Shown here: one piece after another, positions 24,940 to 36,269 of the stretch
Layout: the number at the start of each line of letters is the position of its first letter
How positions within the stretch are numbered: the first letter of the stretch is position 1
NCBI GenBank assembly: GCA_910574455.1
Contig: CAJSYZ010000003.1
Coordinates: forward strand, 2,851,250 to 2,915,249
DNA: 64,000 nucleotides
Direction of reading: 5' to 3'
From: Trichaptum fuscoviolaceum
Lineage: Eukaryota > Basidiomycota > Agaricomycetes > Hymenochaetales > Trichaptaceae
The notes under the pieces: generated by a model
What the model was told of the DNA's origin: nothing
Databases searched by the model: none
Seen by the model: only the letters and a program-made list of their open reading frames with translations
Position numbers and translations under genes: made by a program

Positions 24940-25575
24940 TAGTTCCAGTAACTTGAACACAGCCTATTGTACGTCAGGCGGCCGGCAGTACTGACAACAA
25001 GTTGAGCTTGAAGTAGGAGCGAGCGCAAATGCTAACTTGAAATTTAAAGTTGAATGGCACGCTCAGCGGTGACGCCCGCGTAACAACTTGAAGTTAGTAG
25101 TAGTAGTACCGGTAGCCTGAGTAGCCACAGCCTCAGGCTGTCAGTGACTCAGTGGCACCGCCGCCAGCCTGCCAGTGAGCCTGCAAACTTGAAGTGCCAG
25201 TGAGTAGTACTAGTACTAGTAGCACTGTGATAGTACTAGTAATAGAGCTAGCCTGAGTATCCGAGTGTCCAAGTCCGAGTCTGAGTCAGGCTCATTCCGA
25301 GTCAGCCTAACTTGAAGGCTGCCAATCACTGCCAGTGCCAGTGGCATGACTCAGACTCGGAGTCACTCAGGCTCACTCACTGCCAGTGGCAGGCTGCCAG
25401 TGCCAGCAGGATCAGGCACTGGCAGTGCAACTTGAAGTGCAAGTGGGCGTAAATTTTCCTTGAATAGGCGCCCTCATCTCCAACTTCAACTTCAACTTGC
25501 ACCTTTGCCAACTCGATTCACCATCGAAACTCATAGCACCTGTCAGCGTGCCTCGACTTGAAACACTGCACAAGA
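24940..25575. repeat. Low-complexity spacer, same vocabulary as 16360-17048
   Basis: Contains at least six AACTTGAA words, many GCCAGTG/CACTGGC and ACTAGTA/TAGTAGT runs, and repeats of CTCAGGCT and GAGTCCGAGT. No coding sequence. Confidence 0.7.
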
Positions 25576-28500
25576 ATGTCAACTCGAAGACAAACGCGGG
25601 CTAAGAATAGCGATCAGCACCCGGGAGCCATAGTCAATAAACTCAGAACACGTCGAACGAAAGAGGAGGTATTGAGGGGAAAGAAGAGAAGGAGAGAAGG
25701 AGAGAAGAGCAGGCCTCAAAGCGTGGTGAGGCATTGAGGGAAAAGGAGGAGAAGGAAAAACAGAAGGAAGAACGGGCAGCTCTGCGCGAAGCTGCGGCTC
25801 AACAAGCCGCGGATGCGAGAGAGAAGAGAAAACTTGATGCGGAACAGAAACGGGCAGCAAAAGAACAAGAGGCATCTGAGAAGGTACGCAAAAAGAGAGC
25901 TGCAGCAGAGCAACAGGAAACAGCGATACTGGAGACGATGGAGCTTGAGAAGAATTTGTCGAAGGCTCTTGACATTCGCACCCAGATGGGCTCAACTGCA
26001 CCTAAGCTGGCTGGCACTGACAAACGAGGGCTAAAAAAACCGAAAGACACTCCTGAAGCTAGTGAGTCCTTATCTTCAAGACAGCGACAGTCGAGTTACG
26101 AGATATTGGCATTGCAGGATCAACGAACGACTCGGAGGAAAAAGACAGCTTTTGTGAAGCTGAAGGCAACGCAAAGTTGAATGTTCGTAAGTTGCATTAC
26201 CTTTACGACTTTAGATTTTGAAAGATGAACATATTGACTCACGTTATGATGCAGCCAATTCCAATGGACCAGATAGAGAGCGCGCAAAAAAGGCGAGGAA
26301 AAAGGACACCATAGGTGCACTTCCTTTCCGTACTCGCGTGCAGGGCGCAAAGGCTTCAAGTCGTATCATAGGAGGCACTGGCTGTCATAGTACGCTTGCA
26401 GGACAGGACAGCAGTCTTTCTGGTGAGGATACAGACATGATAGACTCGCCCAATACGTCGAAACGGAACGATAAGACAAAGCGACCTGTCAGGGCACTTC
26501 GCAACACAGATGGATCCACTTTCTTCGGCGGAGAGGGCAGAAATCCTGAGATCGCAGGGAAGATAGTAGAAGATATTGACTTGTGAGTTTGAAGTCGTAC
26601 TACTCAACCGTTGGCATCATAGTACGAAAGATCAGTTTCAAATTCAAACAAATTCAAGTTGCTAGTGAGTGTGAAGCTTGATTTAAACTCAGCTACTTGA
26701 AGCTTATCATCGTAGTACGACTTACTACTACTACTAGTACTAGTACTGATAGCTTGAATGCGCCCGCCACTGGCAGTTTGAGCGTGCCACGCGTGCGCCA
26801 GTGACACTGCCAGTGGCAGCGACCGTGGCGGCCCGGGTCACCGCCGTGCCACACTTCTTCAAGATCATCATGAACCCGAACGTTGCAGCTTCTTATAATG
26901 CTCACATCCTTATCTTTGTTTCAAGTTGTGAGCCTGGCTGACGCAAGGAAAATTTAGGCTCCCCGCCTCGGTGCAGAAGGATGCAAACTTTAGTCCTTGG
27001 GAGGATGAAGGAGAGACAGTAACCCTCACGAGTTTTCAAGGTGTAAAGAATAGCTTTGCGAGCGAGCGACAGACGGCACATCTTGTTGACTCCGACACTG
27101 ATAATGTGAGTTGGTTAAAGCATTTATTAGACTGGCAGATGAAATCTTAATATTTTGATTGTGCGTTTAATTAGGACGCGAGGAGACTTACAATACCGCC
27201 CCAAGCCAATGTGAGTGCCGCTTAAAGTTCAAGGGACTATGCATCGGTGGAGTCGCATGCACAATGATGGCTAATTAACAATGTTTCTGTATCGTATCAG
27301 GATGGAGCCAGCAATAAATCGAAGAAAAGGAAGCTATCCCGCGACACTCTCTCCGAGTTGCAGGCTCCTACAACGTTGGTAAGTGGCATCATAATGTCTT
27401 GCTTCGTTCGCGCTACTTATCCTTCCTTCTTTGTGCTCTGGAGAAGAAGAATATCAGGAGACAATCGGCCGTTCAGGTGAGTGTTTCACATCAAAGCATG
27501 GATCTGGTGCCGGACTTTCTTGTGGCCTTCGGCGTCGACATATCTTTACTTCATTACTTACCAAACCGTACTCTGAATAGGGCGCGAAAATGCAGAGAAT
27601 CACCAACTCCCAGCTTGATGTAACGGTAAGTTTATTCTGCTTTTATCCCCTCACTACTCACCTGTCATCTCGTCAGGAGGGTATTACTGTCGATGGACAT
27701 AGAGAGCAATCGCCGGCGTTGTATCTGCAGATGCAGGTATGTGTAGGCATCGACACTCAATAGGATAACTTTCTGCACCCCTTTCTTTGGCAAGGATCTG
27801 GTCGTCTACTAAGCTTTGCTTATTGTAGGACAGCATGATCGCGAATAATAAGAAGAGGAAGTCACCGCCGGACTCTAACTCGCATGCCGTGGTAATTCTT
27901 GCATTTCCACCCAATATTCAAATCACTTCCTTACTATCTAAAACAGACTAGCATGAACGTGTATATGAAGAAGCCGTCATCACAGGCTGCCTCGACAGTT
28001 AGTGTTAATCCTTCTAATCTCCATTTCATATCATTTCTGATTAAGCAACAAGGATTTGAACCTCACTACTAGTAACAAGAGTAAACTGCAAGACAGTCAT
28101 TCTCAGGCTGATATACTGGTATTCAATTCTCTTCGAGCTTTTCTTGGTAACAATTCCTCTAATTGCTACAGATAAAATCTTCTACTTCTATTCGCAATTT
28201 GAAGAGGTCTCTGGCGGCTCATGCGCAACATATTGCAAGTGTGAGCTAATTGCTGCAATTGATTCGTGTACTAATTCATGGCTCCTTTAACAGGCAAGTG
28301 GTTGTGAGGTGTCGCTAACACCACGAGCACAATCACCTGCGATGACGACAGTATCCATCAGTCCTGAACCCGAAGTGCTCGCAACCAAGGCTCATGATGG
28401 TCATCGCAAAGTCTCTCGGACTACTAGCTCTGTGCGTTAATCAAATCATGTCTATGATATACATCCACTAACTTGCAGAAATGCAGACATCTGTAGGGCT

Positions 28501-29794
28501 TGAAGACAAGGATAGAAATAGTATCGGAAGGGAGGGATCCCGCGTTCCCGGCAAAAAAAGGGCAACGAATCAGTGTCTCCCTCCCGGAACTCAGGCAGGC
28601 TGGACTCACATTCTTCTGCCTTCACTGTATCGCGCAGTTGGAAAGTCCACAACTCCATGGCAAAACCCGGACAATAAGTCCATCGGAACCTTGTGGGGGA
28701 AGGTGTTTGATTCTGTCGAACTTAGTTACGACACGCAATTGGCCGACATCTGTTCTTTAGTTGAGTCATCCCTTATTGTCTTACATCGGCCATTTTGAAT
28801 CAAGTATGATCTGCCCTGTAGGCAGCCCAGAGATGCTCTGATAGTTGGCGCAAGAAATTGTTCGAGAAAGCCGAACAATCAATTTCGAGTTTCGTCGGCA
28901 ACGAGCGTTCTAAGTCAGTGGAGACCGAAGAAATTGTGAAGATGTTGCAGACGATGGTCGACAAGAAGAAAGCTGAACCATTCCTCTGGGAACGCTGGCA
29001 TAGTATGGATAAGGTATGTGAAAATTTGCCCCATGTCACCCTTCGTGTCCCTGCATTGACTCTGAAAGTACAGAAGCAAGGGTTGTTCTGCTCTGATCTC
29101 GTAATCTCAGTGTTGTCCGTACACCTAGTCTTGGCCCTGGGTTGGCATAAAGTACTGGACAAAAACACAATAGGAAAGCCTATCGGTGCCCTCGCTCTTG
29201 CGGCAACCGCGGTATCTATCTACTTCAGTTCTTATAGTGGCTTTATTCGCTGAACTTCTCATGAACAGGTCAAGGTTGCAATCGACAAGCAGGTGGCCCG
29301 GTTGCAAAAGATCAAAGAAGAGTTTGGTGGCGCTGAGTGGTACTTCACCAGTGCTCTGTGGCAGCCTCATACGGACGACTATGTTAACTTATTGTCGAAT
29401 TCCTCGTTTTTTACTGAATCAAACTGGGAGAAGGTCCGATCCCGCCTAGCAGCTTACAATTCCATTGAAGATTTTAGTGCGGGAAAGAACACCGAACTTG
29501 TTGGATCGGGTGTCACTGGCAGGGATTTCTCCCTGTATCTTGACGTTGGAGACGCGGATGCGAGCGGCGAGTATACATATGGCGAGGGCGCTACTAGAAG
29601 TAGTAAGTGCAAGGAGGATAAGGATAATGACGGCGAAGAAGTCGAGGATTTCAAGGATAGGGAAGACGATATGGAGGACGAGAGTGTGCTTGGCGAGGGA
29701 GACGAGGACGAGGACAAGGATCAGGAGGAGGACAAGGATCAGGATCAGGATGAGAACAAGGATGCAGACGAGAATTTCAGCATGGGTTATGGAC
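25576..29794 (+). pseudogene. 5' part of an unassigned mini-exon-rich gene split by a retrotransposon
   Basis: Family not recognised. The start MSTRRQTRAKNSDQHPGAIV has the Arg-rich MxTRR.xRA.N form common in lineage-specific agaricomycete proteins. A Glu/Lys/Arg-rich coiled coil follows (EALREKEEKEKQKEERAALR), but reaching it needs a one-base shift in the purine tract near 25680. From about 27100 to 28440 there is a chain of short exons, many starting and ending in phase 0 with introns of about 50-60 bp. Several encode basic clusters (SNKSKKRKLS, NNKKRKSPP). The 3' part encodes RLQKIKEEFGGAEWYFTSAL and a long Asp/Glu/Lys tail (DEDEDKDQEEDKDQDQDEN). The frame runs straight into the retrotransposon at 29795 and resumes at 36152. 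A nuclear role is a guess from the basic clusters. Confidence 0.55.
26590..26935. repeat. Low-complexity stretch within the split gene
   Basis: Same AACTTGAA/CCAGTG/ACTAGTA vocabulary as the spacers, here probably intronic. Nothing coding is visible between the exon ending at about 26584 and the next exon near 26960. Confidence 0.5.
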
Positions 29795-30387
29795 TGTTAC
29801 GACCTAGAGTGGTTCCTTCGCTTTCGAGACCCTGAATCGGACACGGACGACGATCGGACACGGACGACGATCGGACGCAATGAGCGGTGGTTCTCACTCT
29901 GAGAAGCACTTTACAAGTCAATTAAGCTATTCTACACATCAGAGCTAAAGATAAACACATCACCTGAGAAGCACTTTACAAGAGGCCAAAAGTGGAGTGC
30001 TTCGCAGGGGGATCCGCGGTTTTGATGAACAAAGGTAAAAACTATACAGTACCAAGCCACTGGACCCTGATCCGACTAGGTCCGACCTATACCGCTGACG
30101 TAAGTCGGAGTTCGGGGTCCCGCTCTAGTCGGGGTCCCGCATCGGTAGAGCGGAGGTTCGAGTCGGAGTGGCGGAAGAAAGAAAGAAAGGAGAATTGTTT
30201 GCAGGGCGCTTGTCCTAGCGGCCTGCAAACATACAGGCAAGTAATCTATGCAAAAAGGAAGAGAATCGGAGTTAAAGAAAGTCCGGTTTCGGACCGGACA
30301 TGTCGGGGATCCGACTCGGAGTGTGATCGTAAAAGAAAATAAAAGAAAAATAAAAGAAATAAAATAACCTGAGGCGGATTCCTGACA
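29795..30387 (-). repeat. 3' LTR of the chromovirus
   Basis: 593 bp. It matches the other LTR apart from a tandem 17-bp duplication (ACACGGACGACGATCGG repeated at about 29840-29873) and two single-base differences that I can find. On the minus strand it begins TGTCAGGAATCC and ends GTAACA. Confidence 0.95.
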
Positions 30388-30400
30388 TTATCCCCCTCCA
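30388..30400 (-). promoter_or_regulatory. Polypurine tract
   Basis: On the minus strand GGAGGGGGATAA abuts the 3' LTR start TGTCAGG. A purine run directly upstream of the 3' LTR primes plus-strand DNA synthesis in this class. Confidence 0.8.
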
Positions 30401-30429
30401 AGGGCGCTCCTAAAGAGCGCGCGCGTTCG

Positions 30430-33400
30430 TTAGCGAATGGCGTCGGGGTACCGACGATAGAACTTTTGGATAACGGCGGGGGCATGCTCCATGTCCGCGG
30501 CATCGATCCATTGGTCTTCCTCGGGTCCATAGCCTTTCCAGCGAACCAAATACTGCAGAGTCCGACCTCGACCGCTTCGGCGCGAATTAAGGACTTCGGA
30601 TACTTCGTATTCAATGTCGCCGTCGACGTTTACGGGCTCTGGCGGTGTCTGGACGCGACCAGGAATGGTGTCCGGTGTATACTTCGTGAGAAGCGACACA
30701 TGGAACACTGGGTGAATCCGCATAGTCGCAGGCAGCTGAAGCTCGTAATTCAAGAGTCCGATCTTCCGCAAAACCGTGTAGGGTCCGAGTCTCCGCGGAT
30801 TCAGCTTGCGCGTGCCCGGTATTGCGATATTCCGTGCGTCGAGCCATACCTTGTCTCCTGGTCGGATGTCCGGCGTGTCTGCATGTCCCTGGTCGTAGTA
30901 CCGCTTCATCCGCTCCGCGGCAACTTCAAGAGCCGCGCGAGCGTCCTCCTGAGCCTTCTGAAGCAGGTCGAGTCGGTCGTCCGCTGCAGGTACCGTCGAA
31001 AGTCCGGCACTCGGTACAATGGTGAACTCGGGGTCGTATCCATACAGCAGTGCGAAGGGAGACACCTTGGTAGCGGAGTGCGCTCGCGTGTTGTGCGCAA
31101 ACTCCGCCATGGGCAGTAACTCCGACCAATTTTCCTGTCGGACGTCAGTGAACGCGCGGAGATACTGTTCCAACTCCTGGTTCACCCGCTCGGTCTGACC
31201 GTCCGTTTGCGGGTGGAAGGATGTCGATGTTGCGCCCTCGATCCCAAGTCGATGGAGTACCGCCTTCATAAACCGGGACACGAACTGCGTACCCCGGTCC
31301 GAAATGACTTTGCGCGGCGTGCCATGGTGTTTCCAAACTTCGGACACAAACAAGTCGGCCGTCCGCGCAGAGTCAATATCCGAGGTCGTCGGTATGAAAT
31401 GGGCCTGCTTGGTGAGTCGGTCTACAACCACGAAGATCGCGTCGTATTCACCGGACTGTGGCAGCTGGGTGATGAAGTCGCAAGAAATGACCTGCCACGG
31501 TCCGTCTGGTACTTCGTTGGGCTGAAGCGGACCAACCGGACGTTGCGGGATATTCTTCGTCCGCATACAAGTGTCACAGCCCGACACGTACCGCTCGACG
31601 AAGGTAGACATACCAGGCCACCAGTAGTTCCGACTCACCAGCTCGTAGGTCTTCCAACGACCCGGATGTCCGACCGGAAGCGAATCGTGGTGTAACTTGA
31701 CGATATCGCGGCGGATCTCCTCGTCCTTCGGCACATAGACCTTACCCCGGTACAGCAGCAGCCCATCCTCCGTGTTCCACTCCTCCAGATCGTTCGCCAG
31801 CGCGCGCGGAGCCCCTTCCTTCACCTTCTCGATCGCCTCGACCAATTCCTCGTCAAACCTCTCGGACTCCCGAATCCTCCGCAACAACTCCGTATCCCCC
31901 TCTGCCCGGACCATCCCTTGTCGCATCGCCAACGTATAGAAGCGGTTCGTGTCCAGAAGGACCTTGTTCGTATTGTCCGGTCCGTCAGGACGAAGATCTT
32001 CGCGCCTGGACAAAGCATCCGGCTTTCCACCAAGTCGGCCGGGGCGGTGACGGATCACAAAGTCAAAACGGCTAAGGAACAAGCTCCAGCGGGCCTGGCG
32101 TCTCGTAAGGTTTCGGGCTTCCGCAAAGAAGAGCAGGTTTCGGTGGTCCGACACAATGTCAATTTTGTGCGGACTTCCTTCGAGATAGTGCCGCCACTCG
32201 TCCAAGGCTCGGACGATGGCTAGAAGCTCCTTGTCGTGGATCTCATAGTTCCTCTCCGCATCGCCCAGGGACTTCGAATAGTAGGCCACTGGGTGAATGT
32301 CACCGTCTGGTCCGATCTGCGAAAGTACCGCTCCGGTCGCGAAGTCCGAAGCATCGCATTCGAGGATGAAGGGTTTCTCAAGGTCGGGCATCGCAAGGAC
32401 CGGTGCCTCAGCAAACTTCTTCTTCAGACCATCGAAGGACTCTTGCTGGCGGGTAGTCCAGCGCCACTGGACATCCTTCCGCAACAGTTCGGTCATGGGA
32501 ACCGCCAGCTTCGAGAAGTCCTTGATAAAACGTCGGTAGAAGTTTGCGAACCCCAAGAAAGCCTGAATGTCCTTCACCTTCGCCGGAGTCGGCCAGTCGG
32601 CCACCGCTTCGACCTTCTTCGGATCCATCGAGATAATTCCAGAGCCAATGATCATGCCCAGGTACTCAATGGAGTCCTTGTGGAACTCGCACTTTTCGGG
32701 CTTACAGAACAGGTCGTACTTTTCCAGACGTCGGAGTACCTCCTTAACGTGTTCCTCGTGCTCCGACTCGTTCTCCGAAAAAATGCAGATGTCATCGAGG
32801 TAGATAATGACAATAACATCCAGCATATCCTTGAAGAGCTCGTTCATCATCCGCTGGAACGTAGCGGGTGCGTTCGTAAGTCCGAAAGTCATAACGGTCG
32901 GTTCGAAGTGGCCCTCCTGAGTCCGAAAAGCGGCCTTCCACTCGTCGCCTTCCTTGATGCGGATATTGTTGTATCCGGCCCGCAAGTCGAGCTTGGTGAA
33001 AATGCGGGCCTTCTTCAAGGAATCGATGAGTTCAGTGGTCAGCGGGAGCGGGTACCGATTTTTGACGGTGATCTCATTGAGTTTTCGGTAGTCGACGACC
33101 ATCCGAAGCGATCCGTCCTTCTTTTTGATGAAGAAGACCGGAGCAGCGGCGGGGGACTTCGACGGTCGGATGTAACCCTTTCGAAGGTTCTCCTCAATGA
33201 ACTCCTTCAAGGCTGCCCGCTCCGCCGGTGCCATAGGATAGATCTTGCTGTACGAAGGGGTCTTTCCGGGCTCCAGGTCGATTGCATGGTCAAACGGCTT
33301 CCTCTCGGGCAACCGTTCGGCCTCTGACTTCGAAAACACCTTCGCAAACTCGCGGTACTGCGGGGGGACCATCTCCTCGAAGGACTTGTCACCCTCCTTC

Positions 33401-34240
33401 ACTGCCGACTTCTCCGCAATCGCCTGCGACCAGGTATACGAGGCCGCAACTTTATGCACAAAGTCCGGATCGTCCGCCACATAGAACTGCTCCGCGTCAT
33501 GGTAGATGTCCATGTACTTTTCGGAGTACCGAAATCCGGGGGGAATCTTCGCAAGGTCGTCAGACTCACTGTCCGACTCATCTGAATCATCACCGACTTC
33601 CGCAACGCAGACTCTTGCATGGGGCTGCGGTCGCGGTCGCATCTGTCGACTGTTCTTGCATCGCGCGGCCCGCAACTTGCAAACGGCGCGGGGTAGCGGT
33701 TGTCCGGCTTCTACGACTCTTGCCGCTTCGACGGGGCGGCATTCGTTCGGACATCGCGTAAAGCTGATGGTCTCGTCGTTCCAATCAATCTCCGGGTTAT
33801 GGTGGTGTAGCCAATCTATCCCAATGATCAACGGATAGTCTCCAATGTTTGCCACTGTGGCATCGACTTCTTCTTTGTGTCCACCGATCTCCAGAGTAAG
33901 TCGGACTTGGTCTGTAATCGGACCACTCTGGTTCAGCGAATCGTCGGCGTTGTACACCTTGATTGGTCGGTCGAGAGGACGAGTACGTAGTCCGAACTTC
34001 CGCACCAGCTTTCTGGTTGATAATCACCGAAAATGCACCGCAGTCTAGCAGCGCTCTCATGCTCAAAATCTTTCGGCCGTCACTTATTCTCACTGGGACA
34101 TGGATGAATCGACGCAAACTCTTGTGTATTAGCGAAGTACGATTGTACACAGAGGGATCGGATACATCATCATCTAACAGCGAAAATCGGTTCGGGGTCT
34201 TTGGCGGAACGACCGCGCGCCTAGACCCACTCAAAAACCC
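30430..34240 (-). pseudogene. pol: pol: protease, reverse transcriptase, RNase H, integrase, chromodomain
   Basis: A long frame of 1191 codons ends at 30430. The protease region lies just upstream (ALLDCGAFSVIINQK), shifted by one base relative to the rest. Reverse transcriptase has the YLDD box (IVIIYLDDICIFSE) and LDLRAGYNNI. RNase H reads ILECDASDFATGAVLSQ. Integrase has the zinc-binding HHCC part (HHDSLPVGHPGRWKTYELV, CDTCMRTK) and the D,D,E residues (ISCDFITQLP, VISDRGTQF, FHPQTDGQTERVNQELEQ). The C-terminal chromodomain (YEVSEVLNSRRSGRGRTLQY, LVRWKGYGPEEDQWI) defines a chromovirus; it directs integration through histone marks. The segment of about 34237-34003 is out of frame at both ends, at a T run and at an AAAG. 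Gag and the main pol frame are in the same register, as expected for a single-ORF element of the Tf1/sushi group. Confidence 0.93.
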
Positions 34241-35511
34241 TGACTCTTGAGAGCAGCTGCTACCGCTTTGGCGATTTCGTCAACGGTCGGAGTGCGAGCG
34301 GCGTTCACGGTCGGAGTCTCGTCGCGGACTTCCTCGAGGGTCGCAGTCGGTGTCTTGGGAGCGGCGGCGGGCGCAGAGGCGGCGGGCGGAGCGGTGGATG
34401 ACGAGGCGGCGGTCTGTGAAGCCACCTTCGATCGGACATTTGATCTCTTGCTCCGCTGCGGACAGTCTCGAGCCAGATGTCCATGCTCACCGCACTGGAA
34501 GCAAAGTCCGCGGCGCATCATCTCTTCAGTGCTCAAGCGATCGATGTCCATCGCGTCGGGGTCCCGAGTCGGTCCGCGCGAAGCGGAGTGGTGTGTCTGC
34601 GAGCGGGAGCCCCAGTTCGGACTCCAGTTGTTCTGCTTGAAGCCAGTCCGACGCGCACGCAAGTCCTCATCGTATTCGCAAAGCAGTCGGACCCACTGGT
34701 CGAAGCTCTTGGTCTCCCGGATCTCCTTGCTCGCCAGATCGTAGCGGAACTGACTGCTGAGTCCGGTCTCGAACACCAACATCTACCCTTCCATCCCCCA
34801 GTCTACCTCCGACTCCACCAGCAACGCACGAAACTTCGCCGCATACTCCGACACCGTGTCCTTGCCCTGGCGCAGTTTCATAAGCTCCTGTCCGGCGTGG
34901 CGCTTGATGTTCGGACGTCCGAACGCGGACTGGAGGGACGCCAGGAAGAGTTCCAAATCGGTCATGAGAGCGGGGACTTCGGTGCCCTCGAGGGCGGCGG
35001 TTGTGTGCGGACGAGCCCATTGTTCAGCGGGCCCGCGGAGTAGCGAAGCAGCCCATAGACAGGCCATCGTCGGACTGCCTACAAACTCCTGGGGGCGCAT
35101 CCGGACATAAAGTCGGACCTTCTGCGACCACTCCTCAAAGCTGATACTCTCCGTCTCCTTATCTTTCGGAGTACGCCCATAGAACGCGGGCGGGGCACCG
35201 ACCTTCGGACCCTTGGGAGTGCGGGTCGCGCCTTCCTGCGCATTTCGGACAAACAGGTTCATGAAGTCGTGGAGGCGCTGGTTTTCGGCGGTCACCTCCT
35301 GCAGGTGTGACTGGAGAGGTCGGGTGGCATCATTGATAGCCTGGAGGACGTCTGGGGGGAGGTCTCCGCCCTGCTGGGGCGGTGGTGCGGTCTGGGCGGG
35401 AGCAGCACCCGGAGTCGGAGTCGGAGCAGCGCCTGGCGCGGGCGCTGCTTGCGCGGGGTTGATCGGGTCGGTCATATCTTCGTCGGAGTCTTCTTGTCCG
35501 AATCTTCCCAT
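34231..35511 (-). pseudogene. gag: gag with CCHC zinc knuckle, one in-frame stop
   Basis: Starts MGRFGQEDSDEDMTDPINPA with a Pro/Ala-rich N-terminus. The capsid-like part (RLHDFMNLFVRNAQEG, SFEEWSQKVRLYVRMRP, KRHAGQELMKLRQGKDTVSE) leads to DWGMEG and TAG at 34783. The same frame then goes on without a gap (MLVFETGLSSQFRYDLASKE) to the knuckle CFQCGEHGHLARDC and ends GF-stop at 34231. The TAG therefore cuts the capsid from the nucleocapsid. A C-to-T change in a Gln codon is the simplest cause, but a recoded stop cannot be excluded from one copy. Confidence 0.9.
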
Positions 35512-35562
35512 TCAGAGGGATCAAAAATCGGTCGGTGCAATCGCAGGGCGTCGAAAGAACAA

Positions 35563-35573
35563 ACTTTTGGCCT
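35563..35573 (-). promoter_or_regulatory. Primer-binding site complementary to the element's own LTR
   Basis: Two bases inside the 5' LTR, the minus strand reads AGGCCAAAAGT. The inverse, ACTTTTGGCCT, lies inside the same LTR at 35747-35757 (minus strand). No tRNA 3' end that I know fits. Self-complementarity of 11 nt between transcript 5' end and primer site is the hallmark of Tf1-type self-priming. It predicts a transcript start at about 35757. Confidence 0.7.
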
Positions 35574-35575
35574 AA

Positions 35576-36151
35576 TGTTACGACCTAGAGTGGTTCCTTC
35601 GCTTTCGAGACCCTGAATCGGACACGGACGACGATCGGACGCAATGAGCGGTGGATCTCACTCTGAGAAGCACTTTACAAGTCAATTAAGCTATTCTACA
35701 CATCAGAGCTAAAGATAAACACATCACCTGAGAAGCACTTTACAAGAGGCCAAAAGTGGAGTGCTTCGCAGGGGGATCCGCGGTTTTGATGAACAAAGGT
35801 AAAAACTATACAGTACCAAGCCACTGGACCCTGATCCGACTAGGTCCGACCTATACCGCTGACGTAAGTCGGAGTTCGGGGTCCCGCTCTAGTCGGGGTC
35901 CCGCATCGGTAGAGCGGAGGTTCGAGTCGGAGTGGCGGAAGAAAGAAAGAAAGGAGAATTGTTTGCAGGGCGCTTGTCCTAGCGGCCTGCAAACATACAG
36001 GCAAGTAATCTATGCAAAAAGGAAGAGAATCAGAGTTAAAGAAAGTCCGGTTTCGGACCGGACATGTCGGGGATCCGACTCGGAGTGTGATCGTAAAAGA
36101 AAATAAAAGAAAAATAAAAGAAATAAAATAACCTGAGGCGGATTCCTGACA
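35576..36151 (-). repeat. 5' LTR of the chromovirus
   Basis: 576 bp, the shorter LTR form without the 17-bp duplication. It should carry the promoter. It also holds a tRNA B-box-like GGTTCGAGTC, which I consider coincidental. Confidence 0.95.
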
Positions 36152-36269
36152 TGGACGCAGTGGAGGTTTTGAGGGCGAGGAGAATGACGCAGGCAGAGAG
36201 GACGGGGAAGGCGATCGCGAGGACGAGGGTTCATTATGGGATTCGGCTACGGACGGCGCAGACTTTTAA
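36152..36269 (+). pseudogene. 3' end of the gene split by the chromovirus
   Basis: Joining 29794 to 36157 (one TGGAC kept) continues the host frame without a break. The sequence reads MGYGRSGGFEGEENDAGRED, remains acidic, and ends SATDGADF-TAA at 36269. The composition matches the Asp/Glu-rich tail before the insertion. This shows that the retrotransposon landed in the last exon. Confidence 0.85.

Larger units (their letters stand above)
29795..36151 (-). mobile_element. Ty3/gypsy chromovirus (Tf1/sushi type), full length, 6357 bp
   Basis: Two LTRs (29795-30387 and 35576-36151) begin TGTTACGACC and end CCTGACA on the plus strand. They are flanked by the perfect 5-bp duplication TGGAC (29790-29794 and 36152-36156). 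The element reads on the minus strand, so the right LTR is the 5' LTR. Inside come a primer-binding site, gag with a zinc knuckle, protease, reverse transcriptase, RNase H, integrase and a chromodomain, then a polypurine tract next to the 3' LTR. It is inserted in the last exon of the gene that starts at 25576. The coding region has one nonsense and two frame changes. Confidence 0.97.

Noticed and set aside
24940..25575. Right terminal inverted repeat of the Plavaka element
   Set aside because: I searched for an inverse match to sequence beyond 20892 and found none I could defend.
30110..30180. tRNA-like sequence in the LTR (GGTAGAGCGG, GGTTCGAGTC)
   Set aside because: A B-box-like motif is present, but no cloverleaf with paired acceptor stem can be drawn and it is repeated in both LTRs. 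Treated as chance or as LTR sequence.
32236..33327. 363-codon plus frame opposite pol
   Set aside because: Antisense shadow of reverse transcriptase and RNase H, with no independent motif.
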